Of a stretch of DNA of 64,000 nt, positions 12,304-20,894 are shown piece by piece. The notes under the pieces are model-generated. The model was not told the DNA's origin, did not search any database, and saw nothing but the letters and a program-made list of their open reading frames with translations. Source of the stretch: Bryopsis sp. KO-2023 (taxonomy: Eukaryota > Chlorophyta > Ulvophyceae > Bryopsidales > Bryopsidaceae); the NCBI GenBank assembly GCA_030272585.1, contig BSYQ01000004.1, positions 6,696,001 through 6,760,000 on the forward strand, read 5' to 3'. Positions within the stretch are counted from its first letter, which is position 1. Every line of letters starts with the position of its first letter. Made by a program: the position numbers and the translations under genes.

Positions 12304-13458
12304 ATGGATGAGAACAAAAGAAAAGCATGGAGTAGTAGCGAAGAATGCACTCTTTGCAGAGCTTGGCTGAATATTTCGGAGGCAGATATTGGTACCTCCC
12401 AGAAATCAGAAAATTTCTGGAGTAAAATTAAAGAGTTGTATGATCGGGAACAGAGCCCCCGTACTATCCGTTCCATCCAGTCCAAATGGACTTCTTTGTC
12501 CCATGACGTCCAAAAATTCGTAGGATCGACGGCTATTGTTGACAGCCTCAACAAGTCGGGAACATCAGAGCAAGACTCCAGAGCAAAAGCATTGGAGTTG
12601 TACAAAAGGAGACATCCGAAGAACAGTGGGTTTGCATTTTATCATGCTTACGAGATTTTGCGTGCATCTCCTAAATGGATGGCCTCTATTCGAGGAAAAG
12701 ATGATCAAGTGAGGAAACGAAAAGTGGTCGGAGAGGGAGGAAGTGATGATGCGGAGAATGGTGGGGAGAGAGTGCCTATGGAAGATTTTCCTCAGAGGCC
12801 AACCGGCACAAAAACAAACAAAAAACAGAAGGGTATGGAAGAGAACTTTTCAAATTTGATAAAGACAATAAAAGACACACGAAAGGATTCGGAACACTTG
12901 GAGCGCGAGCAATACGAGCTCGATTTGTTCTCGGTAGACATCGATGAAATAAAAGATCCGATGCGAAAAAGATTTTTATTGTTGAAGAGAAAAAAGGTGA
13001 TGGATAGATTAGAGAAGGAAGCCTCCGCAGAGGCAGAGACCGAAGAGGGATTGGGTGCACCTGATATGGGATTTGAAAGTGTAGAAGGTGGGGGCCAAAG
13101 TGTGGGGGGGCTGGTTACGCACGAGGCTGTTGACTTAAGGGTTGGGAGGGAACAAGGGTTCGGTACGCATGATTCCCTTGGGTTGAGATTCAGGGAGCTG
13201 GAAGAATTTCATGCACAAGATTCCCTCGGGACAGCACGGTTTAGCGTGGAGGATTCTCTTGGGACGGGATTCGGGGGGGTGGGAGGTGTTGGTACGCAGG
13301 ATTCTCTTGGGACGGGATTCAGGGGGGTGGGAGGTGTTGGTACGCAGGATTCTCTTGGGACGGGATTCGGGGGGGTGGGAGGTTTTCGTGCGCAAGATTC
13401 CCATGAGCAGAGTTTGGTGGGGGAAGGAGGGTTGAGTGACTTGGAACCCAATGATTAG
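12304..13458 (+). CDS. Myb/SANT-like DNA-binding protein of the Harbinger element
   Basis: A single-exon 384-codon frame opens at ATG 12304 (MDENKRKAWSSSEECTLCRA). The first ~130 residues form the Myb/SANT-like domain of Harbinger-associated and NAM-associated proteins: conserved Trp at WSSSEE, W in FWSKIKELYD, RTIRSIQSKW, then SGTSEQD and FAFYHAYEILR.SPKW. Such proteins bind subterminal DNA and carry the transposase into the nucleus. A basic region (RKRKV; KTNKKQK) may be the nuclear signal. Residues ~180-250 are charged and helical. The C-terminal ~110 residues consist of 16-residue repeats with DSLGTGF. The gene is convergent with the transposase. Confidence 0.85.
   Translation: MDENKRKAWSSSEECTLCRAWLNISEADIGTSQKSENFWSKIKELYDREQSPRTIRSIQSKWTSLSHDVQKFVGSTAIVDSLNKSGTSEQDSRAKALELYKRRHPKNSGFAFYHAYEILRASPKWMASIRGKDDQVRKRKVVGEGGSDDAENGGERVPMEDFPQRPTGTKTNKKQKGMEENFSNLIKTIKDTRKDSEHLEREQYELDLFSVDIDEIKDPMRKRFLLLKRKKVMDRLEKEASAEAETEEGLGAPDMGFESVEGGGQSVGGLVTHEAVDLRVGREQGFGTHDSLGLRFRELEEFHAQDSLGTARFSVEDSLGTGFGGVGGVGTQDSLGTGFRGVGGVGTQDSLGTGFGGVGGFRAQDSHEQSLVGEGGLSDLEPND
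13160..13410 (+). repeat. In-frame 48-bp minisatellite in the Myb-like gene
   Basis: Three nearly identical 48-bp units (about 13251, 13299 and 13347) plus degenerate flanking ones. Each encodes DSLGTGFGGVGGVGTQ or a close variant. The unit length is a multiple of three, so the reading frame is kept. Confidence 0.85.
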
Positions 13459-13612
13459 AAAATATTATGATTACATTTCATACCACAAGGTTGTTTAATG
13501 AGGTAAATAATAATGGGAACAAAAAGGAAAAGATAATCTAGTTGTGCAGATCTTGGAGTATGATTCTTGTTGTAATACCGGGTTTTGTTTCACAATGTTT
13601 CGTGAGATCTCA

Positions 13613-13642
13613 TAGCACTAGCTTCGTTTGGAGCTAGTGCTA
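13613..13642. other. Perfect inverted repeat between convergent element genes
   Basis: Arms TAGCACTAGCT and AGCTAGTGCTA, 11 bp each, around an 8-nt loop. It lies between the 3' ends of the Myb-like gene and the transposase, so it could form the same hairpin in both transcripts. A role in 3'-end formation is inference. Confidence 0.6.
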
Positions 13643-13766
13643 GTAATTTGGATGTTCAAACACAAAACATGCGCACACACAATACAACGTTCCAAAAAAA
13701 AATTACAGAAACGAAAGAACACAAAAAAAGTCCCGCCTCAATCCCATCGTCCCCTATTTCTGAATA

Positions 13767-15039
13767 CTACCCAGTATTTCCCTTCCTTTCCCACAAACAC
13801 TCCATCAAGTTCCTTTTTATTCGGACACTCTCTTCTTTGTTTTCAACCCTTTCCACGAGATTACAGAAATCTGTAAAAGCATCCCCCGTTCCGTCAACAG
13901 CAAAAGACACATCGAAATCATCATCAATATCTCTATCAGAAGAATCATGGACAATTGCCATATTGTGTAGTAAAACACATGTGGTGACCATTTTCTTTAT
14001 GTCCTCAAGGCTTGTCAACCGGCATGATTCCCTCAACATGCTAAACTTTTTTTTCAAGACCCCGAAACATCGCTCGATATCTTTTCTAATAGATTCTTGA
14101 ACGGTTGTGAAGTGCTTTTCTTTAGCACTAGTGGGGTTGGAGATAGGGGATACAAAGCAAGCCCATGATGGGTATATGCCGTCCACAAGGTAATAGGCCA
14201 TGTCATGCTCCTGACCATTGACCTTATACCGTGCGTTTTTCCCATTCCCATTCAACATCACCGTTTGAAATGGACTTCCGTCTAAAATATTCAGGTCGTT
14301 GAGCGACCCAGGGCTGCCCACGTTCACGAAAGGAACAAACAAGTTCGAAAAACATACGGCTTCGATTACGATCGAGATTCTTTTTGTCCGATCCAAAAAC
14401 TGCCCAGCCCAATGTGTGGGGCACGCACTCCAATAGAGATGCGTACAGTCCAAACTCGCTAGCATCCCGGGCATACCACGCCTAGCGTTAATTTGCATTT
14501 CATGTTTGACTTCCGATTGGGTGGGGGGACGTAAAAAATTTGTGCCGTAAAGCTCAACAATCCCGTATATGAAGCGCTTAAAAGCTTCCGACGCAACGGT
14601 ACTAGAAACCCTGTAAGAATCTTCAATGGAATCTAATGGTGCTGAATAAGCTAGAATCCTGAAAGCAATCGTGAGTTTCACATATCCGTGTATTCCTAAT
14701 TTTCCCGTAGAGTCTGATTTTTGACGAAAATACGGATACTCCCGAAGAAAATCCGCGGCAATCCTCAAAAAAGTGGCCCTTGGCACCCTATACCTTGTGC
14801 GAAAAGATTCTTCATCGAAGAGGGGTTGCGGAATGAAGTAATCCGTCATGAGCCGTGAATAGGCATCCTTGTAGCCACGTTCGATATTTTTCGCTTTACC
14901 GATCCGAGAACCGCCTCGACTTCCTTGCACGACCGAATACAATGTATGGAGAGCCACACATAAGATTGTTGTGTCTTCTTCGTTTTGATAGTTTCTCCTC
15001 CTTCGTTCCCTTTCTCTTCTCTTTCTTCTTTTTTCCAAC
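13767..15039 (-). CDS. PIF/Harbinger DDE transposase
   Basis: An open frame ends with TAA at 13767 and runs without break through the whole catalytic domain. The start is unresolved. An acceptor-like CAG before 15039 opens the frame in phase 2, so a small upstream exon is likely; the first in-frame ATG is at 14849. The N-terminal part (LFDEESFRTRYRVPRATFLRI) matches the HARBI1/ALP1 helical region. The catalytic triad is visible: D in ASLDCTHLYW, D in GSLNDLNIL and E in RKDIERCFGVLKKKF. The C-terminal CVLLHNMAI is also typical. It would cut and paste the element with the help of the Myb-like partner. No stop or frameshift was seen, so activity is plausible. Confidence 0.88.
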
Positions 15040-15059
15040 CTGTCACATACGAAGTAGAA

Positions 15060-15917
15060 CAAACCCCACCCATTACTTGTTAACAACAACAGGAAATCCA
15101 CAGAAATTCTGGGTTTTTCTTTTAGAAAAAAAAAAAACCCCACCCATTAGGGATGTTGCGCAAAACTACGTAGCTCACAATTTACGTAGCCACGTCACGT
15201 ACGACAGCGTAATTTCGCGGAAAATTTCACTGATGCTGACAAGGATCCCCCGTTAAACGGAGTCCTGTTTGAAAAAAGTCAAAATACGTACGTAGAAAAC
15301 CTGCATTTCCGCGAAACTGGGCTGTCGTACGTGACGTGGCTAAGTAAATTGGAGCTACGTAGTTTTGCGCAACATCCCTATTACTTCTTAACGGCACCAT
15401 AAACACAGAAATTCTGGGTTTTTCTTTTGGAAAATAAAACCCCACCCATTACTTGTTAACAACAACAGGAAATCCACAGAAATTCTGGGTTTTTCTTTTG
15501 GAAAATAAAACCCCACCCATTACTTGTTAACAACAACAGGAAATCCACAGAAATTCTGGGTTTTTCTTTTAGAAAATAAAAAAAAAACCCACCCATTACT
15601 TCTTAACGGCACCATAAACACAGAAATTCTGGGTTTTTCTTTGGAAAATAAAACCCCACCCATTACTTGTTAACAACAACAGAACATCCACAGAAATTCT
15701 GGGTTTTTCTTTTGGAAAATAAAACCCCACCCATTACTTGTTAACAACAACAGAACATCCACAGAAATTCTGGGTTTTTCTTTTAGAAAATAAAAAAAAC
15801 CCCCACCCATTACTTCTTAACAGCACCATAAACACAGAAATTCTGGGTTTTTCTTTTGGAAAATAAAACCCCACCCATTACTTGTTAACAACAACAGAAA
15901 ATCCACAGAAATTCTGG
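15060..15917. repeat. Minisatellite with three-unit higher order, inside the Harbinger element
   Basis: About nine copies of a ~70-bp unit centred on CAGAAATTCTGGGTTTTTC and CCCCACCCATTACTT. Units come in two types: a TTGTTAACAACAACAG type (G) and a TTCTTAACGGCACCAT type (C). Reading left to right the order is G, C, G, G, C, G, G, C, G. The array therefore repeats as a ~215-bp trimer. The second unit is split by a MITE. Confidence 0.85.
15149..15379. mobile_element. 231-bp MITE nested in the minisatellite
   Basis: Long terminal inverted repeats of about 73 bp, starting AGGGATGTTGCGCAAAACTA, with a few mismatches. The element is flanked by ATT on both sides (15146-15148 and 15380-15382). Intact neighbouring units have a single CCCATTACTT at this position, which confirms a 3-bp target duplication. 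It has no coding capacity. Its ends differ from the host Harbinger element, so another transposase moved it. Confidence 0.85.
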
Positions 15918-16176
15918 AGAAAAAAAAGAGAATCACAATGATAAGAATTCTTTTTTTTTAAAGGTTTTTTTATGGGTTTTTTTAATAATGTTTTCTGTTT
16001 CTGGCTCAACCTCACAAATAGAACACCATGCCTCCCTCAGTAGTTTCTTGTTTCACCTGGACTCAACGCCCCTGATGCCGTCCATGCTTGCTTGCTTCCT
16101 TCCTTGCTTTTCTCCTTGCTTCCTTGCTTGTAGTGTATCGACAGGTGTGTTCTGCTATTCGATCACACTGCTTATA

Positions 16177-16233
16177 TAGACGGAAGAGACTCGAACTCTT
16201 CACGCTGCAGGTACAGCGCAAACCTGTCGTCTA
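16177..16233 (-). other. tRNA-like fold without D arm
   Basis: On the minus strand, 6-bp outer arms (TAGACG/CGTCTA) enclose a hairpin with CAGGT/ACCTG stem and a perfect T-arm-like hairpin (AAGAG, loop TTCGAGT, CTCTT). The loop equals the pol III B box core. The whole is only 57 nt, too short for a normal tRNA. May be a tRNA-derived relic or chance. Confidence 0.3.
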
Positions 16234-16532
16234 CTACAAACGGCTTGGTCGGCGACGACTACACGAACTGTAACTCGTCCTTGCAGAGTACTGCGCGGGC
16301 CTGGTGCCGATTAGAAACAGGCTCGTCGTGAAAAATACCCAGAAAGCTAGAAGGAGGTGCAGGTTTGTGTCTATTTGACTTGGATTACGTTACTTCGTTT
16401 TTGCGACCAGTACCTACGCTTCCGCAACTGTCGGAAGCGTGTTTGGGGGTGATGGAAGCGTATACGGATGAGTCGCGTAAGCGTTCGAGTAGATTGGTGG
16501 GTCCGATTTTTTTGATGCGTTACGCGTCAGCA

Positions 16533-16570
16533 GGAAGCGGAAGCGGAGGCGTACACGGGTGGATGTGCCC
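16533..16570 (-). repeat. Right terminal inverted repeat of the Harbinger element
   Basis: Reverse complement of the left end over 38 bp, followed outside by the TTA target duplication. Confidence 0.9.
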
Positions 16571-16573
16571 TTA

Positions 16574-17768
16574 TGTTGTGTTACTGTAGTGCCCCCAGGC
16601 GGCTTCACTGCAATCACTAAACGTTTTCTGACCCCCTTTCTCGACTGACACACTAAAGAGCCGATCTCACTGAATTTCCCACCTCCTCCCTTCCGTCCCA
16701 CCTAATGCATAAACTACTTGTTTTGCAACAATTGACATTTCCCCCGTTTGAAGACCGCCTTTCCATCCATCCCTCGCGAGATCCACTGAACAAGAATGGA
16801 GCGAGTCCACGGGATCCCGTTTGGCAGCGCAATGTGCGCTAAACCGGTGTGTAGAACTTTGAATCGAGTTAGCAAGAAGCACTCAGCGCGAAACTAAGTC
16901 GTGGTTCCTCCCCCCGCCCTGGTTCGTTCACCCACTCGACGGACCAAATCGTCTAAGACAAGATTGCACCGTTCTCCCCCGCCGCCCCCCTCCCCCTGAA
17001 AGGAGAGTAAGAAGTCTCTCCAGTGTTCTGTTTTCAATTCGACTCAATGCGCTGCAGGTCGGACTGTCGCGTCCAAAACAACTCGCGTATCGAAAGACGG
17101 CGAGAAAACATTGTTCCCGCTTGTTTTCCGCCGAGAACGGTATCGGAAAAGTCCAAAGAAGCTCTGATGCTCCATACGATCAAGACGGAGAGTATAAAAA
17201 AACAATATATATTGAATACACGATGTATATCCAATATATATCGCGTGTATGATTAAAAAAATGCTTGTTCTCCAGCCTTTTGTTCTGTTTCGTGGGTGGG
17301 TGGTTTCGCCCCTTCCCTAATGGCTGTCGCACCACCGGATCAGCTCGACGTCGCGTTGGGCCGACTCGACAATGCAAGGTGAGAATTCCATACAAAAGTT
17401 TTCACCCATTCCAATAATAGGACTATGGACTGCCTGCAGAATAAACATTCACTGTCACTATACACCGATAAGTTTTCCCGATTTTTTAAAATATTTACAC
17501 AATAGTTTGACCAAAAAGTCCAAGGCGGTTTTGATTCGGAAGAAGGAGGCTGTTACAGTGTAACGCCAAGTGAATGTCAGATTTACAGTTTTACTCAACG
17601 GCTAGATGGAGTTCAGGTCGAACGAACGGTGGACATAATAATCATAATCATAATTACAACCCACAGCAAAAGAGAGCCATCACCCTCTATGATGCTGGAA
17701 CAAAGACAAAAAGGAAAGAAAAGAAAGAGAAAAAACAAAAAAAAAAAAACAAAAACAAAACAAAAACC
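16574..17768. other. Intergenic between transposon and LINE fragment
   Basis: No gene supported. Contains an AT-rich block near 17195-17245 with overlapping short dyads (ATATATATTG and ATACACG with their complements). An A/AAC-rich tract at 17700-17767 directly follows the LINE stop codon on the minus strand. Confidence 0.5.
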
Positions 17769-19790
17769 TTAGGATTGTAAACCTGCTGAACGTATTGAAG
17801 CCATTTTGCTGATAATTAAAGCTAATTTGCCCGATGGCACCCTACTAAAAAGATCCTTGGGATTAGCCCATCGAAAAACATCTGAATGCAAAGAACGAAA
17901 GGAAGAATAAAAAGGACATTCAAAAAGAAAATGCCGTTCATCTTCCACCGCGGACCGACACAACCGACAAATCCTGTTTTCCCTTGGTACACCATTATAT
18001 CGTCCCACTTCCACTTCCAAGAAATGAATACCACAACGAAAACGAGTAAAGAAAACCCGAAGAGAAGTTGGTTTTAAAGTTGTCAAATACCGTTCAAATC
18101 TGAGGGAAAACTTAATATGCCGATACCAAGATATAACTCGAGATGCAGATGAACCGAAAACATGTTCAGCATGCATAGCTTTATAACGACGCTGAAATTC
18201 CGAAATGTCCACCAAAGTCGTAGAAGAAAATATCTTCTCCGGCCAAAACCGTCTGAAAAAACCCAAAATACGCCCAAACCAAGAAGATCGAGATGCGTGA
18301 TATTGATCAAAACCCCAACAAAACAATCTTCCATGCAATCGATCAACTGATAACCCAACCAACTTGTTCCAATATCGGCACAATTGCGACCAAAGTGCTA
18401 ATTCTAATGGATAACACCCTAATTCCCCGTACAGAACCTCCTTTGGCGTATATCGAGGCAAACGGAGGATACTTCTCATAAACTGGAGATGAATTGCTTC
18501 CAACAAACGCCACTGAGAAACTGTTAGGAATGGACCCCAAATAGGAAACCCATATCCTATACTGCCCAAAACATACACCTTAAAAAGATTGTATGCTACT
18601 TTTGGATCCTCAATTTTCAGAGCAAAAAGACGCGACAAAACAAACCCCATTGCTTTCCGACACTGTGCTAAAACATAATCAATATGCGACAAAAAAGGAT
18701 GATGAGAACTTGATGATAACCGAATTCCTAAATATGTATGGTCCTCTGAAATTGGTATAGAATGCTCATGAAAATGAAAAGAAGAAGACATAAGCTGCTG
18801 AAAAAAAACCATCAGAATCGTTTTGGAAAAATTTAAACCAATTCCCGAATATTGTTCCCATTCAATCAAAACCTGCAACACTTCCTTTACCCCAGACCAA
18901 CAATGTCCTGGTATCCCCGTATCATCTGCAAACATCATACATGGAATGGTCTCCCCACCCAAGGAAGGAGCAGCAATCCTCGAGTTCAATAAATCTTGGA
19001 GTGGCTCCTGATACAGACTATATAAAGAAGGACTTGCTGGACAACCTTGTAACACCCCGGCCCGAAGAGGTATCGGTACCGAAGTCCCTACTGATGCCTT
19101 TATAACGAAAGAAGAATGTTCGTATAAATACTGCCACATCTCCACATAGGCTTTTGAAAAACGAAAACAATAAAGAGTCTCCCACAAACGCCTATGTTGC
19201 ACCGAATCGTACGCCTTTCGAAAATCCAACCATAAAATAAAAAAGGGCAGACGCTGGTCCTTAGAATGAAACCAAAACAACCAAAAAAGAAAAAGATGAT
19301 CATTTGGAGAAAAATCTACATGAAATCCCGCCTGCAAATCTGAACGTAAACCGACACGACAATCTACAACCTCCATGCGACCCAATAATATATAAGAAAA
19401 AATCTTATATAGAGGAGACGTCAGGACTATGGGCCTGTAAAATTCAGGGACAGCACGATTACCCTTACCCTTGTAAAAAGGCCGTAGAATCCCTGTTAAC
19501 CAGCCCCTGGGGAATTGCTTACGATCCCAACACACCTGGTAAAAACCTGCCAAAATCCCAATGAGACAATCCTTGGCATCTTTAAAGAGGGCCGTTGGTA
19601 ACTCATCCAGTCCTGGAGCTGCATGACGTCGTAACCGCATAATTGCCCCCAACACTTCCTCCAATGTAATGGCATGCTCCAAAATACTGGTATCCTGCAC
19701 CGAAGTATGCTCAAAAAAAGAACGGTGGACAGTCGCTAAGGTGGTTCTAGTTGGAACGAAGAGAATGGATAAAAGGAGACATGACCAGAC
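17700..19790 (-). mobile_element. 5'-truncated LINE
   Basis: Approximate extent of the LINE copy around the reverse transcriptase. The 3' side is a low-complexity A/AAC-rich (plus strand) tract. No clear target duplication could be fixed by eye, so both ends are estimates. Confidence 0.6.
17769..19700 (-). CDS. Non-LTR retrotransposon reverse transcriptase
   Basis: One uninterrupted frame of about 643 codons, open a little further upstream without an ATG. RT motifs appear in order: PGLDELPTALFK, RPIVLTSPLYKIF, LWLDFRKAYDSVQH, GVLQGCPASPSLYSL and the active site MMFADDTG, then HTYLGIRLS. The C-terminal part holds the CCHC-like finger CRLCRSAVEDERHFLFEC found at the end of many LINE proteins. 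The usual N-terminal apurinic endonuclease is absent, which fits 5' truncation during target-primed insertion. No stop codons interrupt it, so the copy is fairly young. The frame is minus strand and ends in TAA at 17769. The exact clade was not determined. Confidence 0.88.
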   Translation of the reverse strand: MQDTSILEHAITLEEVLGAIMRLRRHAAPGLDELPTALFKDAKDCLIGILAGFYQVCWDRKQFPRGWLTGILRPFYKGKGNRAVPEFYRPIVLTSPLYKIFSYILLGRMEVVDCRVGLRSDLQAGFHVDFSPNDHLFLFWLFWFHSKDQRLPFFILWLDFRKAYDSVQHRRLWETLYCFRFSKAYVEMWQYLYEHSSFVIKASVGTSVPIPLRAGVLQGCPASPSLYSLYQEPLQDLLNSRIAAPSLGGETIPCMMFADDTGIPGHCWSGVKEVLQVLIEWEQYSGIGLNFSKTILMVFFQQLMSSSFHFHEHSIPISEDHTYLGIRLSSSSHHPFLSHIDYVLAQCRKAMGFVLSRLFALKIEDPKVAYNLFKVYVLGSIGYGFPIWGPFLTVSQWRLLEAIHLQFMRSILRLPRYTPKEVLYGELGCYPLELALWSQLCRYWNKLVGLSVDRLHGRLFCWGFDQYHASRSSWFGRILGFFRRFWPEKIFSSTTLVDISEFQRRYKAMHAEHVFGSSASRVISWYRHIKFSLRFERYLTTLKPTSLRVFFTRFRCGIHFLEVEVGRYNGVPRENRICRLCRSAVEDERHFLFECPFYSSFRSLHSDVFRWANPKDLFSRVPSGKLALIISKMASIRSAGLQS

Positions 19791-20894
19791 TGTAAAAAGG
19801 CTCTCTATTGTGAAGACTGTGTTTGACCTTCAATAGAGGCTTTTATGGAAAAACTGTCCTCTCGTTTTTCCGGAACCTCTCCTCTTGAATCGAAGTGTTG
19901 AATGCAGAAAGATCTATTGGGTCTGGCGTTGATGGCAAGTGGTTGATGGCAATTTTCTCTTTGCAACATATACGTAATGTATTTTTTTTTACTATTGTAT
20001 TGTTTTTTTTGGAGTTGGGGGTCGACGGTGACATTTTAGCAGCATTTTTGATACTTTTTTGTAAATTCAGTGGTGATGTCAATTTTTTCTAGTATGACTC
20101 AGTAGACTCCCACAAGCAAGATTTTTTCTTTGGCTTGTTTTTGAAGGAGGGCTTAGGATCCAGGAAGTTTTTTTGACGAGGTGATTGTTGGTATCAGGTT
20201 GCGATTGGGGCAAAGTGGCTCCTCAGGCAACATGTAATCATTGATTGATTAATTGAAGCTTCGAAACAAGAAGCAAGAAATACATTTCTCTAGGGTAAAA
20301 TCACAGGGAAGGGTGCTGACTGATCAATGCTGTCACTACTAACTACTTGTGGAGGCACCAAGCACCCCTGGGTCGCAAAGCATGGTTTGAGTTCGTTCCA
20401 AGCTTTTCAGAATACAAGCAACTAGCTCAACCCTTCCTTCCCGTGGTCATAGCAAATAGTGGACATCCCTGCAATTTCCATTGTAGCATAGCAACTCCCA
20501 TGCAATCGGAGGCACTTGTTATGAAGAGTCTATGAATTCCTGCACATTTTTTGGTTTCAAGCATTGCCCATACGACAATGCTACCTTTGATCTCCTTCCT
20601 GGAATTTTTTTCAAGTCTACAGCTGCAAGAACGTGGACACAAACCTCACATCGACCCCAACAATGGAAAGCTCCCAACCCAACAGCAAATGCTGCCCATC
20701 CCTGATTCCATCACTGGTAAGGAACTTCTCAAAAAGTCTTACACACCTGAATAGAACATCAGACAACATCTCCCTCTTTATTGATTTCTCAAAAAAAAAA
20801 AATCCACCTAAAAGAAAAAAACACACACATCCCTACTAAGTTTATGCAACGTAGCCAAAAAAAATGCAAACGAGAATAAAAAAAGGCATGCAAT
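19791..20894. other. Intergenic between LINE and PWWP gene
   Basis: Holds an imperfect inverted repeat near 19795-19842 (CTCTATTG and CAATAGAG). Probably also holds the 3' UTR of the PWWP gene. No exon supported. Confidence 0.5.

Larger units (their letters stand above)
11863..16570. mobile_element. Complete PIF/Harbinger DNA transposon (about 4.7 kb)
   Basis: Both ends carry the same 38-bp terminal inverted repeat, starting GGGCACATCCACCCG at 11863 and ending with its complement at 16570. The repeats are flanked by TTA on each side (11860-11862 and 16571-16573), the 3-bp target duplication typical of PIF/Harbinger. Just inside the repeats both ends keep GCTGACGCGTA after a small indel. Inside are a Myb/SANT-like gene (+) and a DDE transposase (-) in convergent order, the two-gene set of autonomous Harbinger elements. 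A 0.85-kb minisatellite and a nested MITE occupy the space beyond the transposase. Ends, target duplication and both genes look intact, so the insertion appears young. Confidence 0.92.

Noticed and set aside
15060-15917. CRISPR-like array
   Set aside because: Units are contiguous tandem repeats without unique spacers, and the genome is nuclear eukaryotic.
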